The notes under the pieces are model-generated. The model was not told the DNA's origin. It did not search any database and was given only the letters and a program-made list of their open reading frames with translations. A program made the position numbers and the translations under genes. A stretch of DNA of 8,965 nt, taken from positions 1-8,965 of the forward strand of contig CAZKHA010000141.1 in the NCBI GenBank assembly GCA_964552325.1, in the 5' to 3' direction. How positions within the stretch are numbered: position 1 is the first letter of the stretch; the number at the start of each line of letters is the position of its first letter. Below are positions 1 to 5,657 of this stretch, one piece after another. The DNA comes from CAZKCK01 sp964552325 (GTDB lineage Bacteria; Bacteroidota; Bacteroidia; Bacteroidales; TTA-H9).

Positions 1-60
1 AATCAACAACTGAACGAATCAACAACTCATCGAATCAACAACTCATCGAATCAACGATTC
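1..60. repeat. 16-bp direct tandem repeat at the left edge
   Basis: Units start at 1, 17, 33 and 49. Units 2 and 3 are identical (AATCAACAACTCATCG). Unit 1 differs at three positions near its end (TGAACG instead of TCATCG). Unit 4 begins AATCAACG and then degenerates. The array may continue to the left, outside the window. A 16-bp unit is not a multiple of three, so it is unlikely to be a coding repeat. No function can be assigned. It lies more than 150 bp upstream of the first gene. Confidence 0.8.
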
Positions 61-107
61 AAATGCTTAATTTATGGGGGCAAAGCACAAGTTATATAGT
101 AAACCCA

Positions 108-130
108 TTGGCTGAGCCTGCCACAGCCAA
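108..130. other. Small hairpin upstream of the first response regulator gene
   Basis: A perfect 7-bp inverted repeat, TTGGCTG (108-114) and CAGCCAA (124-130), flanks a 9-nt loop. No clear T-tract follows on either strand, so it is not a standard terminator. It could be the end of an upstream transcript or a chance structure. Confidence 0.3.
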
Positions 131-143
131 AGGCAAATGATAC

Positions 144-200
144 ATGGTAAAGTTTTGTGCTAGGCCACTACCCTATGTTTAATTGTAGTACCTTTACCAT
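144..200 (+). promoter_or_regulatory. Putative promoter/operator region of the 221-913 regulator gene
   Basis: A perfect 9-bp inverted repeat, ATGGTAAAG (144-152) and CTTTACCAT (192-200), brackets the region where the promoter should lie. Two imperfect Bacteroidota -7 elements are inside or overlapping: TATGTTTA (174-181) and TACCTTTA (189-196), each matching TAnnTTTG except the last base. TTTTG at 153-157 could serve as a -33 element, though its spacing is not ideal for either. The right arm of the inverted repeat overlaps the second -7-like box, so a bound protein there could block or modulate transcription. The promoter is inferred; the inverted repeat is seen directly. Confidence 0.35.
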
Positions 201-220
201 CCAAAACGAATCACAAAATC

Positions 221-913
221 ATGGAAGCACGTGTACTACTTGCCGAAGATGACAAAAACTTAGGCACCATCTTAAAAGCCTACCTGGAGGCAAAAGGCTT
301 TCCCACAACGCTTTGCGCAAATGGCGAGGAAGCTTACACAAATTTCCTTAAATCAGAATTTGATTTTTGCATATTTGATGTTATGATGCCCCTAAAAGAT
401 GGTTTCACGTTGGCTAAAGACGTACGTAAAGCAAACCGCAAAATCCCAATCCTTTTTCTTACTGCAAAATCATTGCAAGATGATAAATTAGCTGGTTTTC
501 AATTAGGTGCCGATGACTACATAACCAAACCATTCAGCATGGAAGAGCTATTGGTGCGTATGAAAGCCATTTTACGGCGCACAGAACCATCCTTGAGCCA
601 AGACGGAGAAAAAAGAATATATACAATAGGAAATTATGTTTTTGAACCAAACAGCCAAATTCTTCGATTTAGCGATGAAGAACAAAAACTTACCAGCAAA
701 GAAACCATGTTGCTTCAACTACTTTGCGAAAACATGAACGATGTGTTAGACCGAAGCGTAGCCTTGAAGAAAATCTGGGACGACGACTCGTACTTTAACG
801 CCCGTAGCATGGATGTGTATGTTGCCAAACTGCGCAAATTCCTCAAAGGCGATGAATCGGTGCAGATAATAAATGTACATGGAGTGGGATTTAGACTAGT
901 GGTTACCAGATAA
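221..913 (+). CDS. OmpR/PhoB-family response regulator (RR1), no adjacent kinase
   Basis: This 230-residue cytoplasmic DNA-binding regulator consists of a receiver domain (about residues 3-120) and a winged-helix output domain (about 133-228), the usual length for the family. The receiver has the acidic pair D10/D11, phosphoacceptor D53 in a DVMMP context, T81 and K103-P104, so it should be phosphorylatable. The output domain carries the usual recognition helix (195-208) followed by the wing ending VHGVGFRL. It closely resembles the second regulator in this window (5647-6357): I count about 57 identities over 116 receiver positions. No histidine kinase gene adjoins it within the window, although one could lie to the left. 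Its partner could be the kinase at 3786-5657; this is inference. The NUDIX gene follows after 27 nt without an obvious promoter, suggesting co-transcription. It resembles RprY of Bacteroides, but I do not assign the symbol. Confidence 0.95.
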   Translation: MEARVLLAEDDKNLGTILKAYLEAKGFPTTLCANGEEAYTNFLKSEFDFCIFDVMMPLKDGFTLAKDVRKANRKIPILFLTAKSLQDDKLAGFQLGADDYITKPFSMEELLVRMKAILRRTEPSLSQDGEKRIYTIGNYVFEPNSQILRFSDEEQKLTSKETMLLQLLCENMNDVLDRSVALKKIWDDDSYFNARSMDVYVAKLRKFLKGDESVQIINVHGVGFRLVVTR

Positions 914-940
914 GTATGTTAAGTTAAAACAAATTATACG

Positions 941-1384
941 ATGGCCTTTTCGTACGATTATCCCCGACCTTGCGTAACGGTAGATTGTGTGTTATTGCGT
1001 TCAAGCCTAAATGGATTCGAAATCTTGCTAATTCAACGCGGGCAACAACCTTACCAAGGCATGTGGGCTTTTCCGGGTGGATTTATCAATATGGATGAAG
1101 ACCTGGAAGAATCAGCACATCGCGAACTTTTCGAAGAAACCAACATCTCGGGCGTGGTTCTTACGCAGTTTAAGACATATGGCGCCATTCATCGCGACCC
1201 ACGACACCGAACCATAACAGTGGTTTTTACGGCCCTAATCCCAAACGATGTTGATTGCACAGCGGTTGCTGGCGATGACGCCAAGATGGCTGCATGGTTT
1301 CAGTTGGCTCAGCTGCCCGAACTTGCCTTTGACCATGGCCAAATTCTAAACGACGTGCTCCATCACTTGCAAATCAGCAATTAA
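941..1384 (+). CDS. NUDIX hydrolase, ADP-ribose pyrophosphatase-like
   Basis: This 147-residue single-domain NUDIX protein is probably a cytosolic pyrophosphohydrolase of nucleoside-diphosphate derivatives. The Nudix box runs from G47 through E53 and R61-E62-L63 to E65-E66, supplying the Mg-binding glutamates. The usual final glycine of the box is replaced by N68, a common variation. The N-terminal stretch PRPCVTVDCVLL and the later HRDPRHRTITVVF resemble the ADP-ribose pyrophosphatase/NrtR-like subgroup, so ADP-ribose or a related NAD metabolite is a plausible substrate. Substrate cannot be fixed from sequence, and 8-oxo-dGTP-type activity is not excluded. It lacks the C-terminal winged helix of NrtR regulators, so it should be an enzyme only. 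It probably shares a transcript with the regulator upstream. A small hairpin overlaps its stop codon. Confidence 0.93.
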   Translation: MAFSYDYPRPCVTVDCVLLRSSLNGFEILLIQRGQQPYQGMWAFPGGFINMDEDLEESAHRELFEETNISGVVLTQFKTYGAIHRDPRHRTITVVFTALIPNDVDCTAVAGDDAKMAAWFQLAQLPELAFDHGQILNDVLHHLQISN

Positions 1385-1398
1385 AAGTCGGCACTTTT
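1383..1398 (+). terminator. Weak candidate terminator hairpin after the NUDIX gene
   Basis: AAAAGT (1383-1388) and ACTTTT (1393-1398) form a perfect 6-bp stem around a CGGC loop, overlapping the stop codon. The T-run is part of the stem, and no separate T-tract follows, so termination would be weak. Reported because a new transcription unit seems to start downstream. Confidence 0.2.
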
Positions 1399-1411
1399 CA
1401 GCAGCCAAAAT

Positions 1412-1419
1412 TAACTTTG
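1412..1419 (+). promoter_or_regulatory. Possible -7 element upstream of the GIN-domain gene
   Basis: TAACTTTG matches the Bacteroidota TAnnTTTG consensus exactly, but there is no TTG at the expected -33 distance. If used, it would give a leader of about 150 nt containing the phased repeat array at 1471-1510. I found no better -7 element between that array and the start codon, so the true promoter of the GIN-domain gene remains uncertain. Confidence 0.3.
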
Positions 1420-1470
1420 GTACTTATTTTGTAAGAGCCTTCCGTTCCCAAATTAGATCCGAGATTCCAT

Positions 1471-1510
1471 TTTTAACTTGTCATAACACAAAATAACCCA
1501 ATTTAAGACA
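1471..1510. promoter_or_regulatory. Four half-sites phased at exactly 10 bp (TAAC array), putative response-regulator operator
   Basis: TAAC occurs at 1474, 1484 and 1494, followed by TAAG at 1504, giving an exact 10-bp period. The units read TTTTAACTTG, TCATAACACA, AAATAACCCA and ATTTAAGACA. On the opposite strand the core reads GTTA(A/T), the same core as the GTTAA array at 3699-3737. Relative to the downstream gene, the orientation is the same as in the other array relative to its minus-strand gene. One-turn direct repeats are typical binding sites of OmpR/PhoB-family regulators, two of which are encoded in this window. That a regulator binds here is inference. Confidence 0.5.
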
Positions 1511-1575
1511 GCTTGAAACGTTAAAAACGGAAGCCCGAAAGCAAACACATTGATAAATAATAACAAAGCTGAATT

Positions 1576-2259
1576 ATGAAAAAGTTGATTTTCATTGGAT
1601 TCCTCCTAAGCGTATCCATATTATCATACGCACAATCAAGAATTAACCGACAACTCGCAACATTCGACAAAGTAATTGTGGCCGGAGATATAAAGCTGGA
1701 GCTGACCCAATGTGGCAAAGAAGATGCCACCATTGTGGCAAAAGAAGTGAGTGCCGACGAGGTTACCACCGAAATAACCGGACGCACCCTAAAAATAAAA
1801 CTGAACGCCTACAAATTTGCCAACAAAGGAGAAGCCAAGGTTTACTTAAACTTTAACAAAATCAGGGAGATAAGCGTAGAAGCAGGTGCTGAAGCCAACA
1901 TCCGAACCCCTGTAAAAGCCGATTTTTTTAAGGCCGAAGTTAGTGGAGGCGGCAATCTAGGTTGCGTGGTGGATGTAAATTCGTTAGAGTTACGGGCTAC
2001 GCAAGCAGCTAACTTATCTATTACAGGCAAAGCCGCATCACTGGAGGCTGTGGCCAATACCGGTGGCGAAATCAAAGCAACGGAACTTGTTTGCGAAGAT
2101 GCTGTGGTTAAAGCGCATACAGGTGGTTCTATTGCCCTTTCAGTTACCAAAAGCATCGATGCCACAGCCGGAACAGGCGGGAAAGTTCATTACAAAGGCG
2201 ACCCGATGAAAGAAAGCACCACCAATAGCATGGGTGGAACAATCTCAAAAGAACGTTAG
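1576..2259 (+). CDS. Secreted GIN-domain (DUF2807) protein
   Basis: This 227-residue exported protein belongs to the putative auto-transporter adhesin head GIN domain family (DUF2807), common in Bacteroidota and of unestablished function. An N-terminal signal peptide (about 1-19, cleavage likely after SYA) precedes one domain of short beta-strand repeats, expected to fold as a right-handed beta-solenoid (about 30-215). Family marks include the early LELTQ strand, repeated turn glycines in TGGEIKATEL and TGGSIALSV, and the closing segment GTGGKVHYKGDP. The length is normal and there is no lipobox, so it is probably periplasmic or surface-exposed, not a lipoprotein. It stands alone after a 191-bp gap holding the TAAC array at 1471-1510, which may place it under one of the neighbouring response regulators. 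The start at 1576 is chosen because it gives a complete signal peptide. Confidence 0.9.
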   Translation: MKKLIFIGFLLSVSILSYAQSRINRQLATFDKVIVAGDIKLELTQCGKEDATIVAKEVSADEVTTEITGRTLKIKLNAYKFANKGEAKVYLNFNKIREISVEAGAEANIRTPVKADFFKAEVSGGGNLGCVVDVNSLELRATQAANLSITGKAASLEAVANTGGEIKATELVCEDAVVKAHTGGSIALSVTKSIDATAGTGGKVHYKGDPMKESTTNSMGGTISKER

Positions 2260-2298
2260 CCGAAACTATTGAGCGGTTTCATAAGTCTATTCAGGCAT

Positions 2299-2331
2299 TA
2301 AAAAACCCGGCTGAACTTACATTCAACCGGG
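2299..2331 (-). terminator. Rho-independent terminator of the 2394-3641 gene
   Basis: On the minus strand a GC-rich hairpin is followed directly by a T-tract (seen on the plus strand as A2300-A2305). The stem pairs CCCGG (2306-2310) with CCGGG (2327-2331) and TGAA (2312-2315) with TTCA (2322-2325), with one C/A mismatch between and a 6-nt loop. It lies about 62 nt beyond the stop codon of the minus-strand gene. There is no T-tract on the plus side, so it probably works poorly for the GIN-domain gene. Confidence 0.8.
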
Positions 2332-2393
2332 AACCAGTAAAAACTACAAAACAGAACCAGGATCTCTATTCCTAGTTACACAACGCAAAAATA

Positions 2394-3641
2394 TTAGAGC
2401 AAAACTTTCTTAATCAAGCTTTTGCCTCCTTGGCTTATCTTCAAGTATAGCCTATCCGAAGGCTCCAGACTAATTTCCTTATAGTATTCTCCCGAAAATT
2501 TCTTGATAATTTCGTGGTGAAGCAATTCTCCTGATTGATCAAACAACTGAATTTCAATATTATTAGCATCTTCAAGATGAAAGCTCAACGCGATTAAACC
2601 AGGCTCCAAGCTCTCAACCCTGAGTTGCTCTACACCCAAAAGCTGGTATTTCTTGGCGGCTTTCAGGGCCGTTCCTTTCATCTGTTGAATATCCTCGGCA
2701 TTCAAATCTTTTATACGCGCATTTCCAGCAAAGGCATTGGCTGCAAAATAGTTGTTCCCAAAGGGTGCCTTAAGCTGTTTTCCAATTACTTTCACCCGTG
2801 GCGCTTTTGGCGCCTTGGGAACTTGCACACGAACCTGTACCGAATCGCCAATGGAATCAATCTGTAGGTCAAAATCCATGTTGCTATTCTCAAAATTCTC
2901 AAATTCAAATGGTTCGCCACCTACTAGTATCCTTTTCTTGCCTTTTAATACAATGGTATCCCCTTTTCCCTTTACAATAACTACATCACGATCCATTTTA
3001 TCGGCATCATCCGCATCCCCTTCGTAATAGAAAAAATGCTCAGGCCCCTCACCGCTTTCACTCTCAGCATTACCAAACATATAAACATGGCAATCAGAGT
3101 CTTTAGCTCCATGGCGATGACGGTTTCCGTGATGTTTATAAACCCTGCATGGAGGAGGACAAGGAACATTAAAATCGGTCATGTTAAAATGTTCGGAGAA
3201 ATTAGCAAAATCTTCGGTATTAGGCATTTGTTGGCGGAGCGCTTCCATTTGGCGCTTAAGGCTCGAGTCTTGCATTTTCCAAGCTTCCATTTGCGCAAGC
3301 CACTCAGCAGGTTCACCATCGGGTGTGCTCCAAATACCTTTAAAATCAGTTCCGGGGAAGAAATGAAAATCAAAATCCCGATCCGCTTCTTCACCGTTTA
3401 ATCTATTCATATGAGCTTCAACCAATTGGTCGATTTCATCATCCGACATCTCGTCTGGAAAAGTAAATGTGGTATCAACCGTTTTTATGTTTCCATTAAT
3501 GTTGGTGCTGTAAGTTAGTTTAACCACCTTCTCTTTTTTTGTGGTGGTGTCAGATTGTGCTTTTACAATTGTTATAGCTAACACACTGATTAACAAAACA
3601 AGTGCAAAATTCTTGAACTGATTCAACAAAATACTTTTCAT
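2394..3641 (-). CDS. Secreted protein of unknown function with Cys/His-rich patch and sorting-domain-like tail
   Basis: I do not recognise this 415-residue protein. It has a signal peptide (about 1-28, cleavage likely after VKA). A charged, probably helical segment follows (about 111-140, alternating Met/Gln/Leu with acidic and basic residues). Next comes a short patch dense in Cys and His: C161, C165, H170, H171, H175, H177, C184 and H185. It continues with an acidic beta-rich middle part containing DTIVLKGKKRILVGGEPFEF (229-248) and a Lys-Ala-Pro linker (about 275-282). The last ~70 residues resemble a type A T9SS sorting domain, with LYLKISQGGKSLIKKVLL at the end, but lack the usual PNP entry motif. 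The protein would thus act in the periplasm or on the surface. It is transcribed divergently from the sensor kinase, sharing the phased repeat array at 3699-3737. I infer co-regulation and possibly a sensory or stress-response role. Confidence 0.88.
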   Translation of the reverse strand: MKSILLNQFKNFALVLLISVLAITIVKAQSDTTTKKEKVVKLTYSTNINGNIKTVDTTFTFPDEMSDDEIDQLVEAHMNRLNGEEADRDFDFHFFPGTDFKGIWSTPDGEPAEWLAQMEAWKMQDSSLKRQMEALRQQMPNTEDFANFSEHFNMTDFNVPCPPPCRVYKHHGNRHRHGAKDSDCHVYMFGNAESESGEGPEHFFYYEGDADDADKMDRDVVIVKGKGDTIVLKGKKRILVGGEPFEFENFENSNMDFDLQIDSIGDSVQVRVQVPKAPKAPRVKVIGKQLKAPFGNNYFAANAFAGNARIKDLNAEDIQQMKGTALKAAKKYQLLGVEQLRVESLEPGLIALSFHLEDANNIEIQLFDQSGELLHHEIIKKFSGEYYKEISLEPSDRLYLKISQGGKSLIKKVLL

Positions 3642-3669
3642 AACATGGGGTTTTGGGTTTATCAGGAAG

Positions 3670-3677
3670 CAAAGCTA
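3670..3677 (-). promoter_or_regulatory. -7 element of the minus-strand secreted-protein gene
   Basis: Read on the minus strand this is TAGCTTTG, an exact match to TAnnTTTG, placing the transcript start about 22 nt before the ATG at 3641. At the -33 distance (21 nt upstream) there is no TTG; the nearest GTTAA repeat (TTAACC on the minus strand, 3704-3699) sits there instead. A missing -33 element replaced by an operator unit suggests activator-dependent transcription. Confidence 0.6.
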
Positions 3678-3698
3678 CATTCATAATTGAGCCTGAGT

Positions 3699-3737
3699 GG
3701 TTAAGGTCAGGTTAAACTTAGTTAAGGAAAGGTTAAA
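3699..3737. promoter_or_regulatory. Four GTTAA direct repeats at 11/10/11-bp spacing in a divergent promoter, putative OmpR/PhoB-type operator
   Basis: GTTAA starts at 3700, 3711, 3721 and 3732. Aligned units are GGTTAAGGTCA, GGTTAAACTT, AGTTAAGGAAA and GGTTAAAG. All four lie on the same face of the helix. The array begins about where the -33 element of the minus-strand promoter should be and extends upstream, the typical place for a class II activator. It also sits upstream of the plus-strand kinase promoter. The architecture resembles PhoB and PhoP boxes, for example the enterobacterial PhoP box of (T/G)GTTTA repeats separated by 5 bp. The likely ligand is RR2 or RR1; this is inference. Confidence 0.6.
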
Positions 3738-3773
3738 GGCTTAATTCCGAAGCTCTGCGGCTAAATTTCTTCA

Positions 3774-3781
3774 TACTTTTG
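3774..3781 (+). promoter_or_regulatory. -7 element immediately before the sensor kinase gene
   Basis: TACTTTTG matches TAnnTTTG exactly and ends only 4 nt before the ATG at 3786. The transcript would begin at or within a few bases of the start codon, implying a leaderless or nearly leaderless mRNA. There is no TTG at the -33 position, consistent with activation from the GTTAA array about 40-75 bp upstream. Confidence 0.5.
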
Positions 3782-3785
3782 CCAC

Positions 3786-5657
3786 ATGAATAAGAAAGTA
3801 GTTCGCATCGTTATCTTGTTAAGTGGCGTTTCGCTTCTCGGAATCGTTGCCCTGCAGTTTATCTGGTTCGATAAAATGCTGGGCATGCGCGAAGATCAAT
3901 TTGACCGCGACGTAAAGGCAGCTTTGCAAGAAACGGCTAAACGAATTGAAAAGGACGAAGGCATCTACTTTTTGGCCGACCGGCTAAAAAACATCACCAA
4001 TGTTGATACTACCATGGTGCCCAGCCTGCCCATAGCCCAGCGTTTACCAAAGCAAAAACCATCAAACAAGGCTGCAAAACAACGCCCGATTCCTCCACCT
4101 CAACATGCTGCCAGCTCTCGCAATCGTTCAAAAACGAACAGCGTTTACAACCGCGTTGTGATCATATCAAACGGAAAATCAGACACCATCTATACCGAGA
4201 TAAAGGTTGATGAGCAGATGCCCGATATTGTACAGATGCCCTTTGAGCCGTTTACATTTTGGCCTGAGCCGCCCGCTGACTGGTTTTTTGGGCAACAAGT
4301 ACTCCCTCCAATTTTTAACCAAGAGTTTAGCAATGCCCAAAACGAGCAACAAATGAAATTGGAATTGGAGATGATGCGCCGGCTCGATTCGCTGCGGTTC
4401 CAGTTTATGCAGTCAGAACCAAGTCTTAATGGTTACAACTTTGTGTTGGGCGACCGCCCACCAAAACCCAAGAAAGAGCCCCGCATCCAGCCCCAGGCCG
4501 ACCCCGAAAAAGAACAGCTTAACAATCAAATTGTAACCCTCGAAAAACAAAAACGCAAACTAAACGACGCACTTAGCCGCATGATGCTCGAAATTAAGGG
4601 ATTGCAAGCCCCAAGCACTATCAGCCTGAACATCCCTGGCACCCGCGATATCCTTAGCAACGAGTTGGCTTCCAGAAACATCTTAATACCTTTTGAATAC
4701 GTTGTGATTTCGGGTGCCGCCGACACACTTAGCCGAAGCAGTGAGTTTAACCCAAAATCGCAGAACTCGCTTTACCAGGCCAACCTATTTAGCGACCGTA
4801 TTTTTGAAACCAGCGACCGCATAGCGCTCTATTTCCCCGACAAACAAAACCTCTTGTACAAATCGATGTTTTGGCTGTTGGTGGCATCATTGGGGTTTAC
4901 CTTAATTATCATCTCCACGTTTATTTTTAGCATCCAGGTAATCATCCGCCAGAAAAAAATCTCGGAGGTTAAATCGGACTTTATCAACAACATGACGCAT
5001 GAGTTTAAAACACCCATCGCCACCATTTCATTGGCCGCCGATTCAATCGTAAATCCACGGGTGATGGCCGACCCCGAGCGTATCCATTACTACACCCGCG
5101 TAATAAAGGAAGAAAACAAACGCATGAACAACCAGGTTGAGAGCGTTTTACAAATGGCTTTGCTCGACAAGATGGACTTTTCGCTAAATTTGCAAGCACT
5201 CGATGTTCATGATTTAATAACACAAGCCATCCAAAACATTAGTTTACAAATTGAAAAACGAAACGGCAGCATTTCGTTTGATCTTGAAGCCCTTGACTCG
5301 ACAGCCCTGGTTGATGAGGTCCATTTTTTGAACGTACTTTTCAATTTGCTCGACAATGCCAACAAATACTCCCCCCAAAATCCTGACATCAATATTAAAA
5401 CCACTAACTTAGAGGGCAAATTACTGATTAAAGTCAGCGACAAAGGAATGGGCATGGACAAGGAAACCAAAGGTAGGATTTTTGAAAAGTTTTATCGAAA
5501 ATCGACCGGCAACATTCACAATGTTAAGGGCTTTGGATTGGGATTAAGTTATGTAAAAGCTATTGTTGCCGCCACCAACGGCGAGATATGGGTTGAAAGC
5601 GAACCCGAAAAAGGAAGTTGTTTTACCATTGAAATACCTGTTTACCATGGGAACTGA
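3786..5657 (+). CDS. Membrane sensor histidine kinase with large periplasmic domain
   Basis: This 623-residue inner-membrane kinase is expected to autophosphorylate and pass phosphate to the response regulator encoded next to it. TM1 is about residues 5-27 and TM2 about 361-386, enclosing a periplasmic region of roughly 330 residues matching no domain I recognise. That region contains a Pro/Lys/Arg-rich stretch (about 88-117), an aromatic/proline segment (about 151-177) and two likely coiled-coil stretches (about 184-209 and 240-272). The cytoplasmic part is canonical: H-box with phosphoacceptor H405 in MTHEFKTP, N-box around N520 (FNLLDNANKYSP), G1 with D552-x-G554-x-G556, F-box IFEKFYR (565-571) and G2 with G582, G584 and G586. 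No HAMP or PAS domain is evident between TM2 and the H-box. It resembles the RprX group of Bacteroidota, with a longer sensor than I would expect. Its 3' end overlaps the regulator gene by 11 bp. Confidence 0.96.
   Translation: MNKKVVRIVILLSGVSLLGIVALQFIWFDKMLGMREDQFDRDVKAALQETAKRIEKDEGIYFLADRLKNITNVDTTMVPSLPIAQRLPKQKPSNKAAKQRPIPPPQHAASSRNRSKTNSVYNRVVIISNGKSDTIYTEIKVDEQMPDIVQMPFEPFTFWPEPPADWFFGQQVLPPIFNQEFSNAQNEQQMKLELEMMRRLDSLRFQFMQSEPSLNGYNFVLGDRPPKPKKEPRIQPQADPEKEQLNNQIVTLEKQKRKLNDALSRMMLEIKGLQAPSTISLNIPGTRDILSNELASRNILIPFEYVVISGAADTLSRSSEFNPKSQNSLYQANLFSDRIFETSDRIALYFPDKQNLLYKSMFWLLVASLGFTLIIISTFIFSIQVIIRQKKISEVKSDFINNMTHEFKTPIATISLAADSIVNPRVMADPERIHYYTRVIKEENKRMNNQVESVLQMALLDKMDFSLNLQALDVHDLITQAIQNISLQIEKRNGSISFDLEALDSTALVDEVHFLNVLFNLLDNANKYSPQNPDINIKTTNLEGKLLIKVSDKGMGMDKETKGRIFEKFYRKSTGNIHNVKGFGLGLSYVKAIVAATNGEIWVESEPEKGSCFTIEIPVYHGN

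Noticed and set aside
1..60. The 16-bp repeats as a CRISPR array
   Set aside because: Units are directly adjacent with no unique spacers, and they are too short for CRISPR repeats.
918..927. GTTAAGTTAA between RR1 and the NUDIX gene as a third operator
   Set aside because: The two cores are only 5 bp apart, on opposite faces of the helix, with no further copies and no promoter; probably chance in AT-rich DNA.
1439..1533. Long-range 8-bp inverted repeat CTTCCGTT (1439-1446) and AACGGAAG (1526-1533) enclosing the TAAC array
   Set aside because: It is real in sequence, but 79 nt separate the arms and there is no supporting structure; too easily a chance match to call a riboswitch or leader fold.
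2262..2280. GAAAC/GTTTC inverted repeat just after the GIN-domain gene as a terminator
   Set aside because: The stem is only 5 bp with no T-tract; too weak to support.
2625..3401. Several plus-strand open frames opposite the minus-strand secreted-protein gene
   Set aside because: They overlap one another and oppose a gene with a signal peptide, promoter and terminator; none shows a domain or an export signal.
5005..5470. Minus-strand open frames opposite the kinase catalytic core
   Set aside because: They are antisense to conserved H-box and ATPase motifs and have low-complexity, unrecognisable products.
5563..5646. In-frame upstream ATG that would lengthen RR2 by 28 residues
   Set aside because: The extra residues are read out of frame inside the kinase catalytic domain and do not resemble a response-regulator N-terminus. 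ATG 5647 gives the normal family start (KILLVEDD about ten residues in) and a typical 11-bp coupled overlap.
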